Assembly: GCA_964351985.1 (NCBI GenBank)
Contig: CAYGPR010000018.1
Location: 7,531 to 71,530 of the forward strand
Reading direction: 5' to 3'
DNA length: 64,000 nucleotides
Source: Meishania sp964351985
Lineage (GTDB): Bacteria > Bacteroidota > Bacteroidia > Flavobacteriales > Flavobacteriaceae
The notes under the pieces are model-generated. The model saw only the letters and a list, made by a program, of their open reading frames with translations. It searched no databases and was not told where the DNA came from. A program made the position numbers and the translations under genes. Shown here one piece after another: positions 17,401 to 25,285 of the stretch; positions within the stretch are counted from its first letter, which is position 1; each line of letters begins with the position of its first letter.

Positions 17401-18155
17401 TCGGATTCAGATATAACATCATCTATAGGTATGATACTAAGTGCTCTTGCCGTTGTACCCGGAGAGCCTTCTAAAAATGTAAATGTTGCTTGGCCGGTTG
17501 TAGTGTAGTCGGAAGAAGCCCCCCCGTTAGTTGCGGTACCCGACAAAGTATAGGGCAAAGTTACCGTAGCACCAGTACCATTTTCCTTATCAAGACGAAC
17601 TACAAACCTTCCCTCACTAGCTGCCGTAGCAGGGGTTTGCTCATTAGCATCCGAGTCGGTGCCTACGGTTGTGTCGACGGTAAAAACCCCTACGTCATTG
17701 TCTTGTATGGTGATAGTTTCTGTTCTTTGAGCCACAGGAGGTAAAGTATACCCCGTACCTGCAAGTATAGTAAGAATAACTGTTTCATCCCCCTCGACCA
17801 AATTATCGTCAACGATACCCGTAACGGGAATATCAAGAAAAGTAGCGGATGCCGGTAAATTATATACCCCGGGTATAGAAGCGCGGTCTGCACCAGCCTG
17901 AGCAGTACTTGCTGGCTCAACAACTACGTTTACCGTCTTTGCCAAGCTAAGTCCGGTGCCAAAAGTAATACGAAAATTCCCTGGGTTTGCCGTTCCAGAA
18001 GTTTCCCCAGCTGCGCCATCCGTTACGGCAATGTTGGCCACCGGAAGTTGCCCAAAGCCAAAAAAACAGCTGAACAACAAGGTCAGAAAAATATAGATCG
18101 CCTTGTCTAAAATATATGCTCCGAACAAAGGCTTATTCTCTTTTTTCAATTTCAT
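14433..18155 (-). CDS. multidomain adhesin with Calx-beta, TSP3, DUF11 and gliding-type C-terminal sorting domain
   Basis: A 1240-residue exported surface protein. After a signal segment (IYIFLTLLFSCFFGFGQ, about residues 11-35) there are two Calx-beta domains (about 36-150 and 155-285; VVEPASTAQAGADRA, DETVILTL). Next come Ig-like segments with paired cysteines (290-735), a calcium-binding thrombospondin-3 stretch at about 735-835 (DTDDDGDGLFGG, ADTDGDGIDDG, DEDNDGIVDQLDPGND), and two DUF11-like repeats (about 870-1130). The C-terminal domain at about 1140-1240 (FSPNDDGINDD, FNRYGNLVFE, WDGTWKG, VPEGTYFYILNI) is the CHU_C/type-B signal recognised by the type IX system. The adjacent PorP/SprF and OmpA genes fit secretion and anchoring of this product. 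Its ligand is unknown. Confidence 0.92.
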   Translation of the reverse strand: MKLKKENKPLFGAYILDKAIYIFLTLLFSCFFGFGQLPVANIAVTDGAAGETSGTANPGNFRITFGTGLSLAKTVNVVVEPASTAQAGADRASIPGVYNLPASATFLDIPVTGIVDDNLVEGDETVILTILAGTGYTLPPVAQRTETITIQDNDVGVFTVDTTVGTDSDANEQTPATAASEGRFVVRLDKENGTGATVTLPYTLSGTATNGGASSDYTTTGQATFTFLEGSPGTTARALSIIPIDDVISESDETVILTLGTPSNALFSVANQPVADRTVTIEDNDCPAGALPPALNNNATAFCDQASVNLNTFVVGGTGSAPTGAALRWTTDPTPTVAGDLLASATVSASDTYYAVYYSSSQTCFSPVSDALPITFNDTPDPGTPVANLTSCNDNTFGTTTFDLDNGLTGEDSGGTWTYQSGPGNPGIGGGNVVNFNNDGSGTYVFRYTLTGTAPCTNQFEEITISVTDCDPCLAGDAAPVLNAGVDTTFCDDITVSLSDYTSSTPPDSNSVLRWSTDSDLENTSAHLSSAEVNATLTLAGTYYAFFWDAANTCASPALVVNVILNDTPIVSNAQAETRCGPGPVTFTATVSGNPTISWYTQMTGGTVAGTGASFTDDLTQTTTYYVEATENGCASSPRIEVTGTVVPQPSAGVPTDTSSCNDPEFGVTTLNLNEQLAGEDPGVWAFTSGPANIAPGTGSIDFINQPDGIYVFTYTTTGAEAPCEDESASVTVSVSSCDTDDDGDGLFGGTEQALGTDPQNADTDGDGIDDGIEVGADLENPLDSDVDSDGNPSPDGVIDALDSNILDEDNDGIVDQLDPGNDNPCVPTRENSVCNFDGDDFFDFEEIANGTNPDDPCDPDPLSDACQPIDLEVTKVVDNEFAVVGDRVVFTVTINNLEDRRAGNIIIGDLLETGFEYVSHNASAGTYTVDTGEWQLFELPASSSETLEVTVDIIEGGVYTNTAELLSSLPEDSNAANNSATVQIAIDLPEGINLVVEKTARLGPDKQRKSKLTGLINDVDNEVEVEYFIKVINKSISESVSNIRVQDTFTGQDGAVFEIMEAVVPSGTTFDSVARVWTIESLAVNAEIELSYKVVFRSVGIFVNSAEVIRSAPPESIADDADSKSEVEVEITTRNVVDIGIIFNQFSPNDDGINDDLKINRIRKNADGIDELVEIAYNINIFNRYGNLVFEANDMTEEKVWDGTWKGKEVPEGTYFYILNIAIENESSKIAKGWIQLIR

Positions 18156-18312
18156 AGACTGTTCTTAGAATCTTCTAAAATTCAATTCACGACAGCATGT
18201 AGTAGGTTTAAAAATGGGACTCAATATTACTAAAAAAATCGCCCTTTAACCGAAATTCAAGGTCAAATATGGCTTTTTCGGATGAAATACAGTAAATCTT
18301 GTTCTAAGGTAC

Positions 18313-19197
18313 TTACGGTAATAAAACCGCCGTGGTTTCCGCCGTGGGAACTATTTTTCTCACCAAACCTTGTAAAACATTACCGGGACCTACTTCTGTG
18401 AAAATAGTTGCACCATCATTCGCCATATTTTGCACGCTTTGTGTCCACTTTACAGGTGCCGTCAATTGTGCCATTAGATTTTTCTTAATCTCATCGGCAC
18501 GGGTAACCGCCGTAGTGGTCACATTTTGATAAATCGGACAATTCGGTTTCGCAAACGCCGTATTTTCTATTGCGGATGCCAATTCTTCGCGTGCCGGTTC
18601 CATGAGCGGCGAATGAAAAGCTCCGCCAACGGGCAAGACCAAAGCTCTTCGAGCACCAGCTTCCTTTAACGTTTCACAGGCTTTATTGATTGCCTCGACT
18701 TCCCCGGAAATCACCAATTGACCGGGACAGTTATAGTTTGCCGCAACAACGATACCCTCGGTTTCTTGACATATTTTTTCAACAATATTGTCTTCAAGGC
18801 CCAATACGGCAGCCATCGTACTAGGCCGTAATTCACAAGCTTTTTGCATGGCCATAGCCCTTTTTGACACAAGGCTAAGTCCATCTTGAAAATTTAGTGT
18901 GCCATTGGCCACCAAAGCCGAAAACTCACCTAGTGAATGGCCGGCGACCATATCAGGTGTGAAAGCCTCACCAATCACTTTACTCAAAATGACCGAGTGT
19001 AAAAAAATCGCTGGTTGGGTAACCTTAGTTTCTTTTAAAGCTTCGGGGGTGCCCTCGAACATAATATCGGTTATCGAAAAACCCAGTATTTCGTTGGCTA
19101 TTTCGAAGAGTTCTTGGGCACGTTGATATTTTTCATAAATATCGAGCCCCATACCCACGAATTGCGCTCCCTGTCCTGGAAATATATATGCGTTCAT
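18313..19197 (-). CDS. fabD: malonyl-CoA:ACP transacylase
   Basis: Transfers malonyl from CoA to acyl carrier protein, supplying the elongation unit for fatty acid synthesis in the cytoplasm. The 294-residue protein shows the substrate loop FPGQGAQ at residues 6-12, the nucleophile Ser88 in GHSLGEF, Arg in SKRAMAMQ, and the catalytic His195 in GGAFHSPLM. Length is normal. It stands alone here, with other fab genes not nearby. A -7 element is visible 22 bases upstream of the start. Confidence 0.97.
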   Translation of the reverse strand: MNAYIFPGQGAQFVGMGLDIYEKYQRAQELFEIANEILGFSITDIMFEGTPEALKETKVTQPAIFLHSVILSKVIGEAFTPDMVAGHSLGEFSALVANGTLNFQDGLSLVSKRAMAMQKACELRPSTMAAVLGLEDNIVEKICQETEGIVVAANYNCPGQLVISGEVEAINKACETLKEAGARRALVLPVGGAFHSPLMEPAREELASAIENTAFAKPNCPIYQNVTTTAVTRADEIKKNLMAQLTAPVKWTQSVQNMANDGATIFTEVGPGNVLQGLVRKIVPTAETTAVLLP

Positions 19198-19218
19198 TGC
19201 TTTTCAATTTTAAAGGCG

Positions 19219-19226
19219 CAAAAATA
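19219..19226 (-). promoter_or_regulatory. -7 promoter element for fabD
   Basis: On the minus strand it reads TATTTTTG, an exact match to TAnnTTTG, 22 bases before the fabD ATG. No clear TTG is present at the -33 position. Confidence 0.4.
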
Positions 19227-19338
19227 GGTATTAATTGTTAGAATGATCCAGATTCGGGGCGAGAAACAATGCTATATTCATCAGAGAAAATAGTTACTAT
19301 CATTACTGTCATTATGAACAACGGAAACTGGAAATACC

Positions 19339-19848
19339 CTACTTGAACCAGCTAGAATACGTAACATAATTATTGGCGATTCTATCGATCTCCCCTGAAC
19401 TTAATTCAGGACTTATGTCCTTTATTTTCTTTGCGGGCGTACCTGCAAACACCGTTCCGGAAGGCACATTTGTGCCTTTTGTCACTACTGCACCGGCTGC
19501 AATAATGCTATTACTTTCAATGATACAGTCATCCATTACGATACTGCCCATACCGATCAGAACATTATCTTTTATCGTGCATCCGTGAACAATGGCATTG
19601 TGACCTATAGAGACATTGTTTCCGATTGTGGTCGGTGACTTTTGATAGGTGCAATGCACGACGGCCCCATCTTGTATGTTGACTTTGTCGCCCATCTTGA
19701 TAAAATGCACGTCTCCCCGCAGCACCGCATTGAACCAAATACTACATTGGTCGCCCATCGACACTTCGCCAACGATGGTCGCGTTCTCGGCTATGAAACA
19801 GTCTTTACCAATTTGGGGCGTTTTTCCGTTTATGGTTTTAATTATCAT
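19339..19848 (-). CDS. gamma-carbonic-anhydrase-like (PaaY/YrdA family) hexapeptide protein
   Basis: A 169-residue left-handed beta-helix protein built from hexapeptide repeats (IAENATIVGEVSMGD, VNIQDGAVVHC, VSIGHNAIVHGCTIKDNVLIGMGS). The histidines expected to bind zinc are present (H in DVHFI, in GHNAIVHGC and nearby). The family includes carbonic anhydrases and acyl-CoA thioesterases such as PaaY; activity of the YrdA subgroup is often undetermined. The ATG follows directly after a heptanucleotide repeat tract (19851-19905), so no ordinary ribosome binding site is visible. Length is typical. Confidence 0.9.
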   Translation of the reverse strand: MIIKTINGKTPQIGKDCFIAENATIVGEVSMGDQCSIWFNAVLRGDVHFIKMGDKVNIQDGAVVHCTYQKSPTTIGNNVSIGHNAIVHGCTIKDNVLIGMGSIVMDDCIIESNSIIAAGAVVTKGTNVPSGTVFAGTPAKKIKDISPELSSGEIDRIANNYVTYSSWFK

Positions 19849-19850
19849 GG

Positions 19851-19905
19851 TTAGGTGTTAGGTGTTAGGTGTTAGGTGTTAGGTGTTAGGTGTTAGGTGT
19901 TAGGT
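19851..19905. repeat. heptanucleotide tandem repeat, TTAGGTG x 7.9
   Basis: Seven exact copies of TTAGGTG plus a partial TTAGGT. It begins two bases from the ATG of the gamma-carbonic-anhydrase-like gene and so fills the whole leader (reads CACCTAA repeated on the coding strand). A simple repeat of this kind can change copy number by slippage. Confidence 0.97.
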
Positions 19906-19923
19906 AAATTAGAGTTCGCGGAT

Positions 19924-20652
19924 TTAAAAATACGCCAACAATTCTTTTTTCTTGGAAGCGGACACCATTAATTCCTTGCCATTGGAAACAATTACACTGC
20001 CGCCTTTTCCCTTTTTGTATTTCACGACTTCATTGACATTGACTAAATACGACTTATGAATTCGCGCAAAAGGAAAGTCCGCCAATGCTTCTTCAAAATA
20101 TTTCAAGGTTTTGCTGACCAGTATTTTCTTATTCTCCAAATGGATTTCGGTGTAATTGTCATCAGCCTTGCAAAAAACGATATCGGCCACATTCAACACC
20201 TGAAATCCGTCTTGTTGTGGTAAGGTAATCTTGCCCTCAACGTTTTTAATCTTGGGCCGTATCAATTGGTCATCCAACGCTTCTTCTTTTGATCTAATCT
20301 CGCTGACGTATTCTACTGCTTTTACCAACTCGTCAATGTTGATGGGCTTCATTAGATAGTATGCGGCATGATTGTTCAGGGCATCGATAGCGTAATGATT
20401 GTAGGCCGTCACAAAAACGGTTTCAAAGTTGCGATCAGGTACTTGTTCCAAAAGGTCAAAGGCATTGCCGAAGGGCATTTCTACATCTAAAAAAACGAGA
20501 TCTAAATTATGTTTTTTGATGAGTTCCAAGCCTTCTTGTATTGTTGCGGCTTCACCTAACAAAACTACTTCCTTACAATACTTGGCGATATAGTTTTTCA
20601 AGATCTCTCGGCTATTGGCCTCGTCTTCGATTATGATTGCGTTAAGTTTCAT
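19924..20652 (-). CDS. LytTR-type response regulator
   Basis: A 242-residue response regulator. The receiver domain is at residues 1-120, with the phosphoacceptor Asp56 in LVFLDVEMPF, an acidic pair IIEDE near the N-terminus, and the conserved Lys in MKPINIDEL. The LytTR DNA-binding domain is at about 138-240 (DNYTEIHLENKKILVSKTLKYFE, FARIHKSYLVNVNEV). It is encoded 83 bases downstream of a LytS-type histidine kinase (20736-22943) and is presumably phosphorylated by it. Targets are unknown. Confidence 0.95.
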   Translation of the reverse strand: MKLNAIIIEDEANSREILKNYIAKYCKEVVLLGEAATIQEGLELIKKHNLDLVFLDVEMPFGNAFDLLEQVPDRNFETVFVTAYNHYAIDALNNHAAYYLMKPINIDELVKAVEYVSEIRSKEEALDDQLIRPKIKNVEGKITLPQQDGFQVLNVADIVFCKADDNYTEIHLENKKILVSKTLKYFEEALADFPFARIHKSYLVNVNEVVKYKKGKGGSVIVSNGKELMVSASKKKELLAYF

Positions 20653-20680
20653 GAATAGTTATATTTTTTTTTCATTCCCG

Positions 20681-20713
20681 CACTTCGACTACGCTCAGCA
20701 TAAGTCTGAGGTG
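20681..20713. repeat. dispersed REP-like element
   Basis: CACTTCGACTACGCTCAGCA followed by TAAGTCTGAGGTG forms a small hairpin (CTCAG...CTGAG inside CAC...GTG). The core TTCGACTACGCTCAG is, to my knowledge, a common interspersed intergenic sequence in flavobacterial genomes. It lies between the kinase and regulator genes and might affect their relative expression. Confidence 0.5.
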
Positions 20714-20735
20714 GGTAGCCACTTATTCTCAATTT

Positions 20736-22943
20736 TCAATCAATCTTTTTTAAGGTAAAAACCACTTTTGTTCCTCTACCATCTGTTTCTAAGTCTGAAA
20801 TGGAAACATCTACTTTATCTTTGTACATATCATTTAAAATTGCGATACGCTTTTTGATATTGCCCATCCCTTTTGATTTTTGTTTCATTTGGTTTTGGGT
20901 CTTTAACGCTGCGGATTTTTTCCTTCCTATGCCATTATCCCTTATCTTTATTTCAATTGAATCATTGTCTTTCTTTTTCAAATCGATATGTAGATACCCT
21001 TTTTCCTCTTTGTACCGCAAACCGTGCCAAATGGCATTTTCGATATACGGCTGGAGCAACATTGGGGGAATCTGATACGCATCCACATCGATATTGGTAT
21101 CGAGGTTTATTTCATAATCGAATTTATCGGGAAATCGTGAATGTTCCAATTTTGTATAAAGTTCAAGCAGTTCAAGTTCCTTAGAAAGTGGAATGAAATC
21201 TTCTTCGGAATTTTCAAGCACGGCACGCATCAGGGTCGAAAACTCGCTCAGATATCGGTTGGCACTACGTTCATCACTTTTGGCAATATAATTATTGACC
21301 GAGTTCAAGGCGTTGAATATAAAATGTGGGTTCATTTGTGAACGCAACGATTTTAATGCCAACAGATTGTTGGCCAATTTCTGTTGCTGATTGCTTCGGT
21401 AAAAAAAGAAGGCCGCCAGACCGGTCAAAATCATACCCACAATCAGGGAGTAAATTACCCATTGCTGCATTTTATTACTACGGCGCACCAATTCTTGTTC
21501 GGTCAGGGCGAGGTCATATTTGCTTTGGGATAGTTCTCGCTCTTGCTCCAATCCAGAAATTCGGCTTTGTTTCGAAGCAATTTCACGATTGAACCTCGCT
21601 GCCCTTGATATTTCCTGTTCCTTTCGGACATATAAAGTGTCGACCAAGGCGGCGTATTCCTGCAAGGTCTCCAGCGCTTTTGAATATTCGCCTTTGTATT
21701 TGTAGACTTCCGATAATTTTCGCGTGGCATCTTTTTGAACAACAATATCGTCTTCAATATCGGCCTCTTCGATACTTTGCTTCAAATAGGGTATCGCTTG
21801 ATCATATTTGTCTTGAACGATATAGGCATTCGCAATCTTATAATTATTACGTTGCGATGTGAGGGTATCGAACTCAACTATGCCATACGTTTTTTCGGGA
21901 ACAGTCTTGGGTAAATTTTGCAATTCGCTCTGAATTTTTTTTCGCATTTCGATTTCTTCACCATACTGGTTACGCTGATTATAGAAATCGGCTACTTTTT
22001 CTTTTTCCTGCACGGCGCGTTGGGGTGCAAGATTTTTTGAAAGCTCCAAACTATTACCATAGTAGGCCTCGGCTTCTACTAGTCGATTTCCCTTTGTGTA
22101 AACATCCCCTATTTTTGAGTTCAAATCGGTCATCTTAGGAGTAATCTGATTTTTCTTGGCAACGACCAATCCCTCTTCATAAAAGGAGACCGCTTTGTCG
22201 ATTTGACCTAACCCCGCGTAGGTATCGCCCAAAATTTCGAACAGTTCCGTGCGCTGATAGGGTATCATATCTTTGATTTCAACCAAGGGCAGCAATATTT
22301 TTTCAGCTTCGGAGAATGCTTTGTTCAGCACATAGACCCTTCCTAAAAGCAAACTCGTTCTTGTAGTCTTGTTGGCTTCCAACGCATCTTGATAGCTTGC
22401 AATGGCAAGATCGTATTGTTTGTGGTACTGGTATACTTCGCCCAATGCCGTTAATGAAATCGCTAATTGTTTTCTATCGGCCTGCTTGCCCAATTGTGCG
22501 ATTGATTGGGTAATAAAATCAATACTCTTGGCGATATCGGTGCGTTTGTAATAATTGGCAGAATCCAGATAGGTTTTATGCTTCGAAACCGCTCTTTTCG
22601 AAGAACTTTTCCGGTCCGACGAAGAATTTTTATTCGAATAGCCCTGAACCAGAACATCGATATCTTCATCACTGGTGATCCGATGACGGACTGTTTTAAA
22701 TTCAGGACTTTGAAATATAAGTACTTCTCCCAACGGGGCTTCAATCTTAAATTCTCCCAGGCCGTCGGTTATCGCATAGGCACCCGTTGGTGTAGTAATT
22801 TCCACCCCCGCAATCGGGGTCAGGTTTTCCTGGCCCTTCACAGAGCCGTTGATCCGTACCCTTGAGACATTTTCCTGTACTTGGGAAAACGCACTCAGAC
22901 CGACCAAGAAAAAAAATGTGAATATGTACTTCGTATACTTCAT
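20736..22943 (-). CDS. LytS-like sensor histidine kinase with TPR sensor region
   Basis: 735 residues. Signal peptide, then a carboxypeptidase-regulatory-like beta fold at about 28-90 (GSVKGQENLTPIAGVEITTP). Periplasmic TPR repeats run from about 130 to 440 (ALGEVYQYHKQYDLAIASYQDALE; IGDVYTKGNRLVEAEAYY), followed by a coiled coil and one membrane helix near 500 (VIYSLIVGMILTGLAAFFFY). The cytoplasmic His_kinase domain has NPHFIFNALN near residue 541 and an ATP-binding domain (IKIRDNGIGRKKS, KGMGNIKKRIAILN). It signals to the LytTR regulator next to it. Large periplasmic TPR arrays of this kind are frequent in Bacteroidota kinases; the stimulus is unknown. Confidence 0.93.
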   Translation of the reverse strand: MKYTKYIFTFFFLVGLSAFSQVQENVSRVRINGSVKGQENLTPIAGVEITTPTGAYAITDGLGEFKIEAPLGEVLIFQSPEFKTVRHRITSDEDIDVLVQGYSNKNSSSDRKSSSKRAVSKHKTYLDSANYYKRTDIAKSIDFITQSIAQLGKQADRKQLAISLTALGEVYQYHKQYDLAIASYQDALEANKTTRTSLLLGRVYVLNKAFSEAEKILLPLVEIKDMIPYQRTELFEILGDTYAGLGQIDKAVSFYEEGLVVAKKNQITPKMTDLNSKIGDVYTKGNRLVEAEAYYGNSLELSKNLAPQRAVQEKEKVADFYNQRNQYGEEIEMRKKIQSELQNLPKTVPEKTYGIVEFDTLTSQRNNYKIANAYIVQDKYDQAIPYLKQSIEEADIEDDIVVQKDATRKLSEVYKYKGEYSKALETLQEYAALVDTLYVRKEQEISRAARFNREIASKQSRISGLEQERELSQSKYDLALTEQELVRRSNKMQQWVIYSLIVGMILTGLAAFFFYRSNQQQKLANNLLALKSLRSQMNPHFIFNALNSVNNYIAKSDERSANRYLSEFSTLMRAVLENSEEDFIPLSKELELLELYTKLEHSRFPDKFDYEINLDTNIDVDAYQIPPMLLQPYIENAIWHGLRYKEEKGYLHIDLKKKDNDSIEIKIRDNGIGRKKSAALKTQNQMKQKSKGMGNIKKRIAILNDMYKDKVDVSISDLETDGRGTKVVFTLKKID

Positions 22944-23148
22944 ACGCTGTGTTCAACAACGTAAACTTAGGGCATTTATGCGGTTCTAAAAAATGCTAAA
23001 ATCAAAGAATATCGTATAAAAAAAGACCTTTTTTAGGCTTCACGCATTCATTAATATGCTTTACTCATTGAATGGGCTACTTCACTCATTATACATTTTT
23101 TCTGAAAAACTTTAGAAATAGATTTATCCCTGAAAACAGACGAAAAAG

Positions 23149-23997
23149 ATGAAGCCATTATATAAAAAAAGATTCAAGAAATTAACAGGGGCGCTAACCA
23201 TAGGATTTATACTATTATTCTTATTTCGCTTAGCGTACGGCTATCAAACCGTGGCCGATAGCATACCATCGCCTCCAATTTTTCTACAATCGGAAACCCC
23301 TCTAGAGGTCCGGAAGAACTACGCCTCAAAAAAGTATAAGGCCAGTGCCGGACAAGCGGCGGTCCGCATGGATCAGAAATATGAAAAAATAGCCGATATA
23401 CAGACCGTGTCGACCGACTTTGACCAAGAAGAGCAGCGCATCAGAAAACAAGTCGAGAACTATAAAGCATTAATCCAATTCGAAAATAAAAATGGAAATG
23501 CCGGTTATCGCAATCTCAATCTGATCATTGGTGTCCCACCTGAAAATTTTGATTCTATATATCATGAACTCATTAAAATCGGAAAGGTACAGGCCAAGCA
23601 GATTACAAAAAAGGACAAGACCAACGAGTACAAAGAACTGAACGCCAAAAAATCTTCTTTAGAGAAAATACGAGAATCGCTTATCGAACTCAAATCGAAA
23701 GGTGGTAAAATCGATGAATATATGCAGTTGGAAAATCGGATTCTAGAAATCGAACAGCAACTACAAGAATTAGGGGTGAGCCTAGGGAACTTTGATGATG
23801 AAAACGAATTCTGTACCGTGAAATTCTCCCTTACCGAAGGTCGCGAAATTACTATCGGGATCTTACAGCGCATTAAAGTCGCCTTGGAATGGACGGTCAA
23901 AACCTATTTGATGCTCATGGCCGCACTTACTTTTATGTGCGCGTTTGCATACCTTTTATTACTATCCATTGAAAAGATCAATCCTAAAATAAAATAG
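23149..23997 (+). CDS. DUF4349 membrane protein
   Basis: A 282-residue protein with an N-terminal membrane anchor or signal (LTGALTIGFILLFLFRLAYG), an extracytoplasmic DUF4349 domain containing a strong coiled coil at about 160-215 (NEYKELNAKKSSLEKIRESL, LENRILEIEQQLQELG), and a C-terminal membrane helix at about 250-275 (LMLMAALTFMCAFAYLLLL). Function is unknown for the family. It is followed after 18 bases by a VWA-domain lipoprotein gene on the same strand, so the two probably form an operon and may act together at the inner membrane. Confidence 0.85.
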   Translation: MKPLYKKRFKKLTGALTIGFILLFLFRLAYGYQTVADSIPSPPIFLQSETPLEVRKNYASKKYKASAGQAAVRMDQKYEKIADIQTVSTDFDQEEQRIRKQVENYKALIQFENKNGNAGYRNLNLIIGVPPENFDSIYHELIKIGKVQAKQITKKDKTNEYKELNAKKSSLEKIRESLIELKSKGGKIDEYMQLENRILEIEQQLQELGVSLGNFDDENEFCTVKFSLTEGREITIGILQRIKVALEWTVKTYLMLMAALTFMCAFAYLLLLSIEKINPKIK

Positions 23998-24015
23998 AAT
24001 TAAAAGTAAGATATT

Positions 24016-25200
24016 ATGAAAAATCTAAAACAAATTTTTACCATAGGGTTTACATCCCTAAGCCTAATGACCATTTATGGTTGTGAAATGAAAACCGCAT
24101 CAAAAGGCACGAATCCTATAATAGCGCAGGCAAACATCGCTGAGGAAACGAAAAAAACAGACAATAATATAGTCAAGATTGCCCTTTTACTAGATACTAG
24201 CAACAGCATGGATGGTCTCATCAATCAGGCAAAAGCACAACTATGGGATGTGGTCAACAAATTCACCTATGCCAAATGCGGTAACGAGAAAAGACCAAAA
24301 TTGGAAATCGCCTTGTACCAATATGGTAACGACAACCTTTCTTCTAAAGAAGGATACGTTCAACAGATATTGAACTTCAGTAGCGATTTGGACGAAATTT
24401 CGGAAAAGCTTTTTTCGCTGACCACGAACGGTGGCGAAGAATATTGCGGAGAGGTCATCCATACTTCATTAAAACAATTGGATTGGGGCAAGAACCCCGA
24501 TAACCTCAAGATGATCTTTATCGCAGGCAACGAACCTTTTAATCAAGGAAAATTGAATTATAGGGATGCCGTTACCAATGCAAAGGAAAAAGATATTATT
24601 GTCAATACTATTTTCTGTGGGGAGTACGAACAAGGTATCAACACGGACTGGAAAAATGGAGCCATCTTAACCGGAGGCGAATATATGGCCATCAACCACA
24701 ATCGACAGGTCGTACACATCGATACCCCGTATGACGATGTCATCATAAAATTGAATTCAAAATTGAACAGGACTTATATTTCTTATGGAGCATTAGGCCA
24801 ATCGAAAATAAAGGCGCAGGCCGATCAAGATGCCAATGCAATGCAACTTACAGAAGGTGTCGCTGTCAAACGAGCTGTAAGTAAAAGTTCACATTTGTAT
24901 AGTAACTCCTCATGGGATTTGGTCGATGCTTCAGAGGATGACGAGTTCGACGTCGCAAAACTGAAAAAAGATGAGCTACCCCAAGAACTAAAAGGAAAAT
25001 CGACCCAAGAAATCGAATCGTACATCGAACAAAAAAAATCGGAACGCTCTAGAATACAAAAAGAGATTCAAGAGCTCAACGAGAAACGTGAGGCCTTTAT
25101 AGCTAAAAATCAAAAAGAGGGTTCAAAGGGAGAACTGGAAAATGCCATGCTCGAGGCCATTCAAAAACAGGCAGCCCGAAAAAATTATACATGGGAGTAA
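24016..25200 (+). CDS. VWA-domain lipoprotein with C-terminal coiled coil
   Basis: 394 residues. The N-terminus (LSLMTIYGC) looks like a lipoprotein signal with Cys23 as the lipid site, although the lipobox is not perfect. A von Willebrand type A domain runs from about 52 to 250. Its metal-ion adhesion motif is DTSNS at residues 60-64 (DxSxS). The C-terminal 60 residues form a charged coiled coil (KSTQEIESYIEQKKSERSRI) that may pair with the coiled coil of the DUF4349 protein encoded 18 bases upstream. Probably an envelope scaffold; no enzymatic motif is seen. Confidence 0.87.
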   Translation: MKNLKQIFTIGFTSLSLMTIYGCEMKTASKGTNPIIAQANIAEETKKTDNNIVKIALLLDTSNSMDGLINQAKAQLWDVVNKFTYAKCGNEKRPKLEIALYQYGNDNLSSKEGYVQQILNFSSDLDEISEKLFSLTTNGGEEYCGEVIHTSLKQLDWGKNPDNLKMIFIAGNEPFNQGKLNYRDAVTNAKEKDIIVNTIFCGEYEQGINTDWKNGAILTGGEYMAINHNRQVVHIDTPYDDVIIKLNSKLNRTYISYGALGQSKIKAQADQDANAMQLTEGVAVKRAVSKSSHLYSNSSWDLVDASEDDEFDVAKLKKDELPQELKGKSTQEIESYIEQKKSERSRIQKEIQELNEKREAFIAKNQKEGSKGELENAMLEAIQKQAARKNYTWE

Positions 25201-25285
25201 ACACCGTTATAGATTACATTGTTGAACGCAGTAGGTTGGTCGGTGTTTAGTGAAGGGGTCTGTTCTGAAATGTACAGGCCCTTTT

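Noticed and set aside
19851..19905. Heptamer tract as a CRISPR array
   Set aside because: Units are directly adjacent with no spacers and are only 7 bases long.
25199..25247. AAACACCG ... CGGTGTTT inverted repeat after the VWA gene as a terminator
   Set aside because: The loop is over 30 bases and no T-tract follows, so termination is not supported.
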